Program-made: the position numbers and the translations under genes
In this document: positions 42,107 through 50,546 of the stretch, piece by piece
Layout: every line of letters begins with the position of its first letter
Numbering within the stretch: the first letter of the stretch is position 1
The notes under the pieces: model-generated
What the model was told of the DNA's origin: nothing
Database searches by the model: none
The model's input: only the letters and a program-made list of their open reading frames with translations
Assembly (NCBI GenBank): GCA_946480295.1
Contig: CAMLIT010000007.1
Span: 1 to 64,000 of the forward strand
DNA from: an uncultured Gemmatimonadota bacterium
Lineage (GTDB): Bacteria; Gemmatimonadota; Gemmatimonadetes; Gemmatimonadales; Gemmatimonadaceae
DNA: 64,000 nt
Reading direction: 5' to 3'

Positions 42107-43249
42107 GTGACAGTTCTCCGCCCTCATCTCACCGCCTTGGCCGCGCGCACAGCGGCCAGCGACGCCCGCCCCGCCTTTGTCCGCGCGACAGGCGCACCCG
42201 AGCCCACCATCCCGGCACAGGCGGCGATCTACCCCGAGTTTCGATACATGGGGAGCAAGCACCGCCTGCTCGCTTGGCTGCACGGGGTCTTCGCGAAGCT
42301 CGAATTCGAGACGGCGGAGGACCCCTTCGCGGGCGCTGGGAGCGTCGCCTACCTGCTCAAGGCCATGGGCAAGCGCGTGCGCGCGTCAGACTTCCTCGCC
42401 TTCCCAACGACGATCACCACTGCTTTGGTCGAGAACTCGCACGAGACCGTGAGTGAACGACTCGTGGATCGCCTGCTGCGCCCGAGTGCCGCGCACTCGG
42501 ATTTCATCCAGCGGACCTTCGCCGGCATCTTCTTCACGCCCGCTGATCTCCGGCTGCTGGACACGGTGTGGGGCAACCTCGGCGCGGTGCGGGGCCGGCA
42601 TCAGCGCGCGCTTGTCCTGACCGCCCTCATTCGCGCCTGCATGAAGCGACAGCCGCGCGGCGTGTTCACAGTCGCCAACCGAAACGGTGAGGCACGCTAC
42701 GACGACGGCCGCCGCGATCTGCGCCTATCGCTCGCGGATCACTTCGTCGAACAAGTTGCGCAGCTCAATGAGGTCGTCTTCGATAACTGCCGCCGGCACA
42801 GCGTCGCCCGGCGCGACGCCTTCGCGCCGGATCGGCGGAAGCCAGCGGACCTCGTCTATCTCGACCCGCCGTACGTGCCACGCGCCGATGACAACTGCTA
42901 CGTCAAGCGCTACCACTTCCTCGAAGGTCTCGCGACCTACTGGCAAGGGGTCCAGATTCTCGAATCAAGCAGGGTCAAGAAGATCGCGAAGCCTTACACG
43001 CCGTTCAGCTATCGTGCGGACGCGCTCGACGCGTTCGATCGGCTCTTCCAGAAGTACCGCCGGAGCACGATCGTGCTCTCGTACTCCGACAACGGCTTCC
43101 CCGATCGGAGCGTCCTCGGTGAGCTGCTAGGGCGATACAAGCGCGCGGTGACGGTGCACGAACGGGCGCATCGCTACCACTTCGGTACGCACGCGGGCGT
43201 GGGGCGCGCCGAGACCATGGAGTACGTCCTCGTGGGAACCGACTCGTAG
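42107..43249 (+). CDS. DNA adenine methyltransferase (D12/Dam class)
   Basis: 380 residues from the GTG at 42107. The order is that of the alpha class: FRYMGSKHRLLAWL (motif X), DPFAGAGSVAYLL (motif I, SAM binding), then LVYLDPPYVPRADDNCY (catalytic DPPY). It methylates N6 of adenine. The first ~45 residues before FRYMGSKH look non-conserved, so a later start is possible. The next gene, 10 bp on, encodes a PD-(D/E)xK nuclease, so this is the modification half of a restriction-modification pair. Confidence 0.85.
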   Translation: MTVLRPHLTALAARTAASDARPAFVRATGAPEPTIPAQAAIYPEFRYMGSKHRLLAWLHGVFAKLEFETAEDPFAGAGSVAYLLKAMGKRVRASDFLAFPTTITTALVENSHETVSERLVDRLLRPSAAHSDFIQRTFAGIFFTPADLRLLDTVWGNLGAVRGRHQRALVLTALIRACMKRQPRGVFTVANRNGEARYDDGRRDLRLSLADHFVEQVAQLNEVVFDNCRRHSVARRDAFAPDRRKPADLVYLDPPYVPRADDNCYVKRYHFLEGLATYWQGVQILESSRVKKIAKPYTPFSYRADALDAFDRLFQKYRRSTIVLSYSDNGFPDRSVLGELLGRYKRAVTVHERAHRYHFGTHAGVGRAETMEYVLVGTDS

Positions 43250-43259
43250 CCCGGGCGCG

Positions 43260-44102
43260 ATGAAACCGATCAAGCAGCAGCTGGAGGTCATCACCGAATC
43301 GCTGACAGCCATGGATGCCGCGTGGCAGGACGACACCGCCCTTCGCATCATCGAGCGGCTAAAGGCCATCCCGACCAAAGAGGCGTTCAGCGCGGATGAC
43401 GTTCGAGCCCTTCTCCAGGATCACTTCGACGATGCGCTGACGGTCTGCCGGCTATTCCTCGATCTCTCGAAGGACCAGTTCCAGACGCAATTGGATAGTG
43501 TGCTCGGATCGGGCGGCTCTGGCGTGAAGCGATTCAAGGCGAATGAGGACGCGTACATCGCGGCGCTCGCGAGTCTTGGACTGCTTGATCGCATGATGGA
43601 GGTCGTGAACACGCCTCTCCGATGGTCAGATCTCCTCGTCGAGCGGCTGAAGGGTGGACGCGGTCGGGCGATCAGCGGCCAGCGGCGCGGCCGCTCCCTC
43701 GAGGATTTCGTGGAGACGCAGGTCGCTGCCGTATTTGGCGAAGGCAAGTACGTCCCGCGCTGCTCGTTCGTCGGCAAGGACGGCATCTCGACCGCGAAGT
43801 GCGATTTCGCGATCCCCACGAAGGAGGCCCCGAGCATCGTCATCGAGGCAAAGGGATACGGCGCGACCGGCAGCAAGCAGACCGACGTGCTCGGCGATCT
43901 CGGCACCATCGTGAATGTCAAGCGCAACGACACGACGTTGCTGTTCGTCACCGACGGCCTGACATGGCGCCGTCGCAGCAATGACCTGAAGAAGATCGTC
44001 GCGATGCAGAACAGCGGCGAGATCACGCGCATCTACACCCGGACGATGGCGGACGAGATGCTCGCGGACCTGCACCAACTCAAGGCGGAGTACGGCCTGT
44101 AG
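43260..44102 (+). CDS. Restriction endonuclease partner of the methyltransferase
   Basis: 280 residues. Helical N-terminal half (residues 1-130: DDVRALLQDHFDDALTVCRL, YIAALASLGLLDRMMEV), then a PD-(D/E)xK core: GRSLEDFVETQVAAVF with the conserved Glu, CDFAIPTKEAPSIVIEAKGY giving D and E-x-K, and KQTDVLGDLGTIV. The layout is like DpnII/MboI-type or Mrr-like nucleases. Close spacing (10 bp) with the methyltransferase supports a type II system; the recognition sequence cannot be read from the sequence. Confidence 0.75.
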   Translation: MKPIKQQLEVITESLTAMDAAWQDDTALRIIERLKAIPTKEAFSADDVRALLQDHFDDALTVCRLFLDLSKDQFQTQLDSVLGSGGSGVKRFKANEDAYIAALASLGLLDRMMEVVNTPLRWSDLLVERLKGGRGRAISGQRRGRSLEDFVETQVAAVFGEGKYVPRCSFVGKDGISTAKCDFAIPTKEAPSIVIEAKGYGATGSKQTDVLGDLGTIVNVKRNDTTLLFVTDGLTWRRRSNDLKKIVAMQNSGEITRIYTRTMADEMLADLHQLKAEYGL

Positions 44103-44452
44103 GCGGGCAGCGGCGCCAGCTACTCGGCGCCGCCCGGCGCGGATCTGGCGCTCCTCTACGGCCGGAGGGTCTCGGTGAGGGCGTGGCCGGTGCTTGCCGA
44201 AGACGATCCACTGATTCGCCCCGAAGAGCGGCCAGGGAACTGGCCGCGAGCGCCGCACCCCGATAATTCACGCCGACGGCCGACAGCCGGTCGCACCCAC
44301 TCCGCAACACCGAGATCCCGGCCTGGTACACCGAACCGGGGCACCGCCGCATCCCCACCGGCCGAGGCGACCCCATTCCGCGGTGTCGAAGGCGATGAAC
44401 TCAGGGGCCTAATCTGCGTGAGCGTGGACGCCCTCCCCGAGCAGCTCAAGGC
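44103..44452. other. 350-bp gap, no supported gene
   Basis: Short frames exist on both strands but change composition along their length and none has a convincing start. VSVDALPEQLKAWRGHAA in the frame at about 44418-44472 is protein-like and may be the true beginning of the next gene separated by a frameshift. Confidence 0.35.
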
Positions 44453-45268
44453 TTGGCGAGGACATGCCGCTCACGCGCACGGCGTCGACTGGCCGGAGTC
44501 GCCGCACGTATCGACGCCGCGCTCGACACGCTGGCGCGGTGGGCGGAAGGCACCGCCCTCCGGGTCGCGGCATGGCGATTTCGTTCGCGCATGGTCGCCA
44601 CTCACCGTCGTCACTGGGCGGCGCTTCGATGGTTCGTGGAGAACCCATTGCCGCTACCGGCGGGCGGTCCGGCGGTGCTGGTGGGCGAGGCAGCGTGCAT
44701 CTCACTCCAGGGGCTCGAACCATGGCTGCGCATCGTCGGCCTTCTGCTTGACCTGCGGTACCCCAAGAAGCCACTCAACCAGGTTCGCCGCTTTCCCACG
44801 CGCGGCGGCCTGCAACGGCGGTTTCATATCCCGCGGGCCTCGACATACCCGCTCTCGGATCTCGACCGCGCGGACGCTCTGGCAGCGCTCTTGGCGACGC
44901 TCCACGTGCCGCGCGCCAACACGCTCATCGCCGCCGGACGCCGGGTGCTCGGTCGTGTAATGCGCGACGCCGACTACCTCGAGAGCTTCCTCGGCGATCG
45001 ACTCGGAGGCCATCGCGGCGCGCGCCGAGCCGTGGTCGTCGCCCTCGGCTTGCTGGGTCGCGCGGTGGCAGACGAACTCGCGATTGTGGACCGATCGGAC
45101 CCGGACGACACTGCGGCATGGACGCTCTCCACCGTACTCGCGCTCGGCGACGGAGCCGCGGCTCCAATCCGAGCTGCGGATCGGCGCGCTCAACGGCCGG
45201 CACGGCAGGTCACGAATACAGCACTCACGCGCCTTGGCCGCGGTCACCTCTACTCGGTGATCGGCTAA
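44453..45268 (+). CDS. Hypothetical protein
   Basis: Up to 271 residues. Not recognised. Composition and GC at third positions look genuine: TLARWAEGTALRVAAWRFRS, AALRWFVENPLPLPAGG, FHIPRASTYPLSDLDRADAL, RRAVVVALGLLGRAVADELA. It is helix-rich with no transmembrane or signal segment. The start is a TTG at 44453; an adjacent frame upstream encodes plausible sequence, so the N-terminus may be longer with an indel. No operon partner: a palindromic array follows. Confidence 0.45.
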   Translation: MARTCRSRARRRLAGVAARIDAALDTLARWAEGTALRVAAWRFRSRMVATHRRHWAALRWFVENPLPLPAGGPAVLVGEAACISLQGLEPWLRIVGLLLDLRYPKKPLNQVRRFPTRGGLQRRFHIPRASTYPLSDLDRADALAALLATLHVPRANTLIAAGRRVLGRVMRDADYLESFLGDRLGGHRGARRAVVVALGLLGRAVADELAIVDRSDPDDTAAWTLSTVLALGDGAAAPIRAADRRAQRPARQVTNTALTRLGRGHLYSVIG

Positions 45269-45303
45269 ACGAGCCGTAGTGCGCGTTGGCGTGCGCGATC
45301 GGT

Positions 45304-45366
45304 GGGTATTCCCTCGCCCATGTTTTGACGGAATACCTGGCAGGTATTCCCGTTTGAGGAATACCC
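45304..45366. promoter_or_regulatory. Array of four GGTATTCC half-sites in alternating orientation
   Basis: GGTATTCC occurs at 45305-45312 and 45343-45350, and its complement GGAATACC at 45330-45337 and 45358-45365. The middle two form a perfect 10-bp inverted repeat with a 1-bp centre (45330-45350). It lies in the gap between two convergent genes' ends, so an ordinary operator for a flanking promoter is not obvious; a protein-binding array such as a replication or partition site fits as well. Confidence 0.6.
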
Positions 45367-45438
45367 GCAGTGAGGTATCTGCCTTCGCTCAGCCAGCGAC
45401 TTAGGCGCCGCGTCGCAGCCGGGGGTCCCACCCGACGA

Positions 45439-45894
45439 TCACGGCCGCGTAACGACCGACGCGCGCACCACGGTATCACGGCGGACCATGCCCGTATCCC
45501 GATCGGTGACGAACCGGCGGGCAAGTCCGGCCAACTCCTGACAAGTCACGTGATACCGAAAGTGATGACGCGTTTGATCGCCGTACCAGAAGCTGACGGT
45601 GTCCGTCGCCGGATCGAACCGCACGTCTTTGAGCGGCACGGCTGGCGGGATCTCACCCCGTGCATCAACCACAAACCCTCGCAGGCTGTCGCCGCGCACG
45701 ACGAAGCTGAACTGGACGCCTGAGGCATCTCCCGTCTCGCCGCTATCGACATCAATCGCGCCGTAAGCGACCGCGCCGCTCTCCGGGGCGAAGCAGGACA
45801 TCTGCGGAACTCTCGCGAGTTCCTTCTGGGAGGACTGGCAACCGTCTGCCGCGAATGCCGTGATGAGGAGGCAGAGGAGGCTTGCGTTGCTCAT
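45439..45894 (-). CDS. Small putative lipoprotein, unknown function
   Basis: 151 residues. MSNASLLCLLITAFAADGC resembles a lipoprotein signal with the Cys at residue 19, although Asp-Gly before Cys is a weak lipobox. The mature part is a probable beta-sandwich (GVQFSFVVRGDSLRGFVVDA; PLKDVRFDPATDTVSFWYGD) ending DTVVRASVVTRP. Similar in style to the other secreted orphans of this island. No family recognised. Confidence 0.5.
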   Translation of the reverse strand: MSNASLLCLLITAFAADGCQSSQKELARVPQMSCFAPESGAVAYGAIDVDSGETGDASGVQFSFVVRGDSLRGFVVDARGEIPPAVPLKDVRFDPATDTVSFWYGDQTRHHFRYHVTCQELAGLARRFVTDRDTGMVRRDTVVRASVVTRP

Positions 45895-45978
45895 TCGAGG
45901 TCCGTGTTGCGGTCTACTGCTCGAGCGAAGCTGGGAGGTCGGCCGATCACGCTGTTACGAGTTGCAGATCCACCCACG

Positions 45979-46488
45979 TCAAGCCACAGATCGCGAAGCC
46001 TTCGCGGCCGCATCCGTCACCGTGGCCCCAGCGTTCGCGTCCGGCTGCGTGGAGTCACGATCGGGGCGAGGGATGGAGCGCTCGACGGCGAGCACTGGCG
46101 CGTGCGACTCTCGCAGTTGCACGAACAGCGTCACGGCGTCCGGGCGCGCGAAGCTCAGCTCCGTAACGTGGATAGAGTCGGTAGGCACGAGCGCGCCTGC
46201 GGGGTCGCGCAATTCGAGCTCCCCCTCGAGCGCCGCCAGCTCCTGCAGCGCGCGGTGGCCGTCGGCAACGCGGGCTTCCGCGGCGAGCCGCGCCTCCTCC
46301 GTCATGCACCAGCCTCGCGCCAAGTTCTCGGCGTTCTGCTCCCCCGCTTCTGCGCGGCGGAAACACGGCGCGAGCACCTGAGGGTAGCCGGGCATGAGCG
46401 CGGCCGGCGCGACGTCGAGCGTCCTATCCCCGCTCTCGACATCGACGGCGACAAGCGGTACGCCGTTGTGCGTGACGGTACAGCGCAT
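45979..46488 (-). CDS. Hypothetical protein
   Basis: 169 residues from the ATG at 46488. MRCTVTHNGVPLVAVDVESG opens the protein; the middle is helical (MTEEARLAAEARVADGHRAL, QELAALEGELEL) and a beta segment follows (SIHVTELSFARPDAVTLFVQ). The Asp/Ala-rich tail is disordered. It lies 84 bp upstream of the lipoprotein gene on the same strand. No family recognised. Confidence 0.45.
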   Translation of the reverse strand: MRCTVTHNGVPLVAVDVESGDRTLDVAPAALMPGYPQVLAPCFRRAEAGEQNAENLARGWCMTEEARLAAEARVADGHRALQELAALEGELELRDPAGALVPTDSIHVTELSFARPDAVTLFVQLRESHAPVLAVERSIPRPDRDSTQPDANAGATVTDAAAKASRSVA

Positions 46489-46532
46489 GAGTACAAGCTA
46501 CATCGGAGCCAGGTCGCGGTCTAACTCTTCTT

Positions 46533-46842
46533 GTGCAGGAGGGGAGAGGGCTGAGCACACCGGTGCTCGTCGACGAGTTCGCGCTCCTACCGTTTCCATC
46601 CGGCGCATGACTCCGATGTCTTCGTCTGGGTCGTCGAGTTCGCGTCCCCGCGCGCCGCGGGTCGCTTCTCCCACATCGTCCAACGGCGCATTCGAGACGG
46701 ATCCGCCTCCTGCCGGTCACGAGATGTCCAGATTGGCTCGGTAGAGGATCCGCTGCGGCAGGCGGATGAGGCGCGGGAGCGCCTGGCCGCGCGGCTAGAG
46801 GATGCTGGTCGAGAGCGCAGTGATTCGATGATGGAGGAGTGA
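46533..46842 (+). pseudogene. Frameshifted small gene overlapping the 46839 gene
   Basis: From a GTG at 46533 the frame reads VQEGRGLSTPVLVDEFALLP and FPSGA before a TGA at 46608-46610. One base back, a second frame continues in protein-like fashion (AHDSDVFVWVVEFASPRAAG, RFSHIVQRRIRDGSAS, DEARERLAARLEDAG) to the TGA at 46840-46842, which overlaps the start of the next small gene (GTGA). A single indel near 46604 therefore splits an about 102-residue protein. It is either decayed or a sequencing error; the family is unknown. Confidence 0.45.
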
Positions 46843-47036
46843 CGCCGCGGGACGATTATCCAGGCATGCTCACTTCAGAAGACGCCCGTTTGATACGTGT
46901 ACTCGCCTGGCTTGAGTGCCGCGCCGACGAGCACGCGCGTGCGGCCGCGCAGTGCCGTCGGCTCGCAGAGATCCTCCGCACGGCCACCGTGGCGCGGGTA
47001 GGAAGCCATCAGCCAGAACTGCCTCAGGAGCAATAG
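46839..47036 (+). CDS. Small protein with an ARVLAWLE-type helix motif
   Basis: 65 residues from the GTG at 46839, or 56 from the ATG at 46866. Mostly one or two helices: RLIRVLAWLECRADEHARAA then AQCRRLAEILR. The same pattern, KLARVLAWLERRPAGYEAQA then AQCRRLGRLL, occurs in the minus-strand gene at 56303-56695, so the island carries two divergent copies of an undescribed small family. It is coupled to the frameshifted gene before it and lies 218 bp upstream of the CBASS operon. Confidence 0.5.
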   Translation: MTPRDDYPGMLTSEDARLIRVLAWLECRADEHARAAAQCRRLAEILRTATVARVGSHQPELPQEQ

Positions 47037-47254
47037 CCGACAGGGCCGCCGTGGCCTCGCCTGTTGCCCGGAGACACGAGCCTGGCCTCCTGTGCAACTT
47101 CCGATGACATAGAGGGTTGCGATGGTGTCCTCGACCTAGCTTCGGCGCGCCTTCGGGTGTATATTCAGGCCACTGTTCCGGCTGGAGCCGGGACTCGGCC
47201 AGACCGCGCCGGGCCGAGCCGCTGCACACGCAACGCGCGGCTCCGAGGTGCTCC

Positions 47255-48394
47255 ATGGCCGCTCCCTATCTTGCCACGCCGAACGCGGATCTCGACTACC
47301 TGCTCGCGCAGGCCGCGCGTGCGCTGCAGCTCACGCCGGAGCAGTACGCGCTCGCCGTCCAGCACTACGAGGCTGTGGCAAGGTGGCTCGGGGCCGACGG
47401 CAGTCCGCTCGCGCCGTTCAAACCATGGATCTACCCGCAGGGGTCGATGGCCCTGGAGACAACGGTGCGCCCCCGCCTGCGCGACGAGTACGACCTCGAT
47501 CTCGTGTGCCAGATGCTCTTCACGGGCATGGCAGCGCTCGAGCTCTATAACACGGTGTACGCGCGGCTCAGGGACAACAGAATCTACGCGCCGATGCTCG
47601 AGAAGAAGAACCGGTGCGTGCGGCTCAATTACGCCCACAACTTTCATCTCGACATCATCCCGGCGGAGCCGGACCGCGCCCGTGGCGGCACGGCGATCGT
47701 CGTGCCGGATCGCTCGCTCCGAGACTGGACGCCGAGCAACCCGCGGGGCTACGTGGCCTGGTTCACGGACCGCTCCCGCGTCACGCTCGCGGAGCTTCGG
47801 AAGAAGGTCGACCCCGTCCCGCAACCCACGCCAGCAGACGAGAAGCCGGCGCTCACGATCGCCGTCCAGCTGATCAAGCGGCGCCGGGACATGTTGTGCG
47901 ACGAGGACACGGCGCCGCGCTCGATCGTGCTCACGACGCTCGCCGGCGAATACTACCACGGCACCGACTGCGTGCTTACGGCGATGATGCAGATCGTGGC
48001 AGGCATCCAGCAGCGCATCCGCGATGCGCGCCCGGGGCGCATCACCGTCTGCAATCCGACGAACGTCGACGAGAAGTTCTGCGAGTCGTTCGACGCGCCC
48101 GGGCGGTACGCCGCCTTCAAGTGGTTCATCGACCAGCTCGAACAGGACCTCGCCCGGATCGCCGCGGCGCAGGGGATTCCCGCGCTGCAGCGAGTGCTTG
48201 CCGACACCTTCGGCGAGGAGCCGGTCACAAAGGCGGTGCGGTTGTACGGCGAGCTGCTGAAGGCCCAACGCGATGCCCGCAGTCTGACATTTTCCGGTGC
48301 GGCCGGCGGCGGGCTGTCGATCATCACGCCGATGCGTGGAATCACCCGCGATGTCCCGTCCAACCGCTACTTCGGTGGCGAGGATGGGGAGTAA
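47255..48394 (+). CDS. CD-NTase, cyclic-oligonucleotide synthase of a CBASS system
   Basis: 379 residues from the ATG at 47255. The DncV-like core is clear: IYPQGSMALETTV (the G-S motif, near residue 60), then RDEYDLDLVCQM with the metal-binding Asp pair near residue 80, and a third acidic strand in NFHLDIIPAEPD. On infection such enzymes make cyclic di- or trinucleotides that switch on an effector; the CapV-like partner suggests 3'3'-cGAMP, but this cannot be read directly. The C-terminus ends FGGEDGE, of interest because CD-NTase C-termini are conjugated in type II systems. It is followed by, and overlaps, the E2-like gene. A TATATT at 47160-47165 may be its -10 box. Confidence 0.9.
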   Translation: MAAPYLATPNADLDYLLAQAARALQLTPEQYALAVQHYEAVARWLGADGSPLAPFKPWIYPQGSMALETTVRPRLRDEYDLDLVCQMLFTGMAALELYNTVYARLRDNRIYAPMLEKKNRCVRLNYAHNFHLDIIPAEPDRARGGTAIVVPDRSLRDWTPSNPRGYVAWFTDRSRVTLAELRKKVDPVPQPTPADEKPALTIAVQLIKRRRDMLCDEDTAPRSIVLTTLAGEYYHGTDCVLTAMMQIVAGIQQRIRDARPGRITVCNPTNVDEKFCESFDAPGRYAAFKWFIDQLEQDLARIAAAQGIPALQRVLADTFGEEPVTKAVRLYGELLKAQRDARSLTFSGAAGGGLSIITPMRGITRDVPSNRYFGGEDGE

Positions 48395-48872
48395 TCGCCA
48401 CTTCATCCGCGCGCGTCGTCTGAGCCTCGGGCAGCAGCGCGCGCAGATGATGGCGGTGTGGCCTGGGCTCGAGACGCGAATGGAGAACGGCATGCTCGTC
48501 GTACGAGGTACCGTGCAGCCCTCGCCGATCACGCGGGCGTACCGCATTCGCGTGACGTACGCGGATCGCGGCGTGCCGAAAGCCTTCGTGATCGCGCCGG
48601 ATCTCGTGCGGCGATCCGCCGATCCGGACACGCCGATCCCGCACACCTACGGCGCCCTGTCGCTGGGCAAGGAGCGGCCGTGCCTCTACGACCCGGCGGC
48701 CGGGGAGTGGACATCGGCCATGCCCATCGCGACGACCATCATGCCGTGGCTGCTGTCGTGGCTCGTGGATTACGAGCTCTGGTTCGCGACGGGAGAGTGG
48801 CTCGGCGGCGGCGTCACTCACGCGACACCGAAGCGTCCTGACGAGCCGCCACCCGGTGAATCCGCGGCATGA
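48384..48872 (+). CDS. Stand-alone E2-like protein of short type II CBASS
   Basis: 162 residues from the ATG at 48384, overlapping the CD-NTase end by 11 bp. The central strands (LETRMENGMLVVRGTVQPSP, RAYRIRVTYADRGVPKAFVI) and the segment HTYGALSLGKERPCLYDP with Cys100, followed by a Trp-rich helix (TTIMPWLLSWLVDYELW), match the bacterial E2 fold with its active-site Cys. In long type II CBASS the E2 is fused to an E1 (Cap2) with a Cap3 protease; here neither E1 nor Cap3 is present, so this is the short form, in which a lone E2 acts on the CD-NTase. Confidence 0.8.
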   Translation: MGSNRHFIRARRLSLGQQRAQMMAVWPGLETRMENGMLVVRGTVQPSPITRAYRIRVTYADRGVPKAFVIAPDLVRRSADPDTPIPHTYGALSLGKERPCLYDPAAGEWTSAMPIATTIMPWLLSWLVDYELWFATGEWLGGGVTHATPKRPDEPPPGESAA

Positions 48873-49810
48873 CCTTTCGCATCCTGAGCCTCGACGGCGG
48901 CGGTGTGCGAGGTGCGTACTCGGCCGCCGTCCTGACGGAGATTGAGGAGAGCAGCGGGAAGCACGTCGCCGATCACTTCGACTTGATTGCCGGCACGTCG
49001 ACGGGCGGCATCATCGCGATCGGCCTCGGACTAGGTCTCAGCGCCCGCCAGATCCTCGAGTTCTACAAGCAGCACGGGCCGACCATCTTCCCGTCGACGG
49101 GCGCACACGTGCGCGCCTGGGCATCCTTACGTCGGTGGGTCGGGCCGAAGTTCGATGCAGCCGCCCTGGATGCCGCGCTCACCGAAGTCTTCGGCGATCG
49201 CCTCCTCGGCGAATCGAAGTGCCGGCTCGTGATCCCGTCCTATGATGCCGTCGCCGGCGACGTGCACCTGTTCAAGACACGCCATGATTCGCGGGTGCTT
49301 CGAGATCACACCCGTCGCGCCGCGGAGGTAGCCCGTGCGACGAGCGCGGCTCCGACGTATCTGCCGCTCTTCCCGAGTTCCTGGGGCCAGGCGTTCCTGG
49401 ACGGGGGCGTGTGGGCGAACTGTCCCTCAACGGTTGCGATACTCGAGGCCACCGGCGTACTGGGCGTCCCAGTAGAGGAGATTCACCTCCTCAGCATCGG
49501 CACGGCGACCAGCGCCTTCTCGATCAGTCGCCGGTCCGCGGGCGGTGGGTTAGTACACTATCGGACTGCCGTCATCGACCTGCTGCAGCAGGCGCCCGCC
49601 GCTGGAGCGTGGGCGCAAACAAAGCTGCTGCTGGGCGATCGGCAGCACCGCATCGACTCCATCGTCGCCCCGAAGCGTTTCGCGCTCGATGATGCCCGGC
49701 GTGTCGACGAACTAATCGCCCTCGGGGTTCGTGACGGGCGTCATCACGCGACAGCCGTCGTTGCGCGATTCATGGCGACCGTAGCCGAACGGTTCGTTCC
49801 GTTGCCGTAA
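48869..49810 (+). CDS. capV: CapV-type patatin phospholipase, CBASS effector
   Basis: 313 residues. Patatin features: oxyanion loop LDGGGVRGAYSA near residues 7-14, nucleophile Ser44 in AGTSTGGI, and catalytic Asp178 in FLDGGVWANCP, all intact. Nucleotide-activated CapV degrades the inner membrane and kills the infected cell. The start overlaps the E2 stop (ATGA), so all three CBASS genes are one coupled operon, CD-NTase-E2-effector. The effector is last rather than first, unlike the usual capV-dncV order. Confidence 0.88.
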   Translation: MTFRILSLDGGGVRGAYSAAVLTEIEESSGKHVADHFDLIAGTSTGGIIAIGLGLGLSARQILEFYKQHGPTIFPSTGAHVRAWASLRRWVGPKFDAAALDAALTEVFGDRLLGESKCRLVIPSYDAVAGDVHLFKTRHDSRVLRDHTRRAAEVARATSAAPTYLPLFPSSWGQAFLDGGVWANCPSTVAILEATGVLGVPVEEIHLLSIGTATSAFSISRRSAGGGLVHYRTAVIDLLQQAPAAGAWAQTKLLLGDRQHRIDSIVAPKRFALDDARRVDELIALGVRDGRHHATAVVARFMATVAERFVPLP

Positions 49811-50546
49811 GTGTCCTGGCGCTCCGCGTGAACGGAGCGCGGATATGCGAGGCTCTCGGTCACGAACGACCAGCGGGGGGCGACGCCCTCCGCCGACGGC
49901 GGGTTTCTCATCTTTTGTAGAGTTTCTCACCTCGTTTTCACTTCGTCACGGCATGCTTCGGAAGATCGGGGAGCTTGGGCGCGCTGGACTGGCAGGCCGT
50001 GGCGAGGGTGGCCGCCGTGTATAGCGCAACGAGCGGGAGCGCGGCGTGAACGGGCCGTCGCGTACGGATAGACAGAGAGAGCACGAGGGTGACTCGGGGT
50101 GAGCAGCGGAGGGCGTCGCCGGCGAAAGCGCGGGATCGCAGCTTACGCGGCGGACCGGGGTAGCGGGAGGCATTGATGACATCACCGCCGGAGCGGTCGG
50201 TGCCCTTCGTGGTCTTCCTGCCATGTGCTTGCGCCTGGCCGCGCACCTCGTCCCCGTGTTGCATGCCGCCTGCCTTCTGAAGCGCCAGCGTGTTCCTGCT
50301 CCTCGCCGGCCCGTCCTGGCTGCAGCTGCCGCGTGAGTGCCCGGGCCGCGGCGGTCGGCATCAACACCGCCGGCTGCCGACGGTCGTCCACGGACCGTGC
50401 CGGAGAGGCGGACCTTCACGCTCGATATACTGCGCGCGGAGCTCGGCTGATGAGATCGAGTGCTGTGCTTGACCGCGGATCGCCAGCACCGCCAGGGTCA
50501 CCGTATAGGCCAATCCGGCCGACGATCCACCCTCGCCGACTCTCCC
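49811..50546. other. 736-bp region after CBASS, little coding evidence
   Basis: A GCTCCGCG...CGCGGAGC-like inverted repeat at about 49822-49842 may end CBASS transcription. Apart from a possible short lipoprotein on the minus strand (49938-50084) I see no supported gene; frames elsewhere are Arg/Pro-rich and lack family character. Confidence 0.4.
49938..50084 (-). CDS. Possible very short lipoprotein
   Basis: 48 residues from a GTG at 50084. A basic start (SIRTRRPVHA), a hydrophobic stretch (LPLVALYTAATLATAC) and a lipobox-like LATAC are followed by only ~20 residues (QSSAPKLPDLPKHAVTK). The size and Pro-rich tail recall Rz1-type spanin lipoproteins or entry-exclusion peptides, but no Rz partner is seen. 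A longer in-frame extension upstream is unconvincing. Confidence 0.3.
   Translation of the reverse strand: MLSLSIRTRRPVHAALPLVALYTAATLATACQSSAPKLPDLPKHAVTK

Noticed and set aside
44702..45247. Minus-strand frame opposite the 44453 gene
   Set aside because: The plus-strand frame has the better codon and residue composition.
49622..49690. Second reading of the CapV end as a separate gene
   Set aside because: Shadow frame; CapV is intact to 49810.
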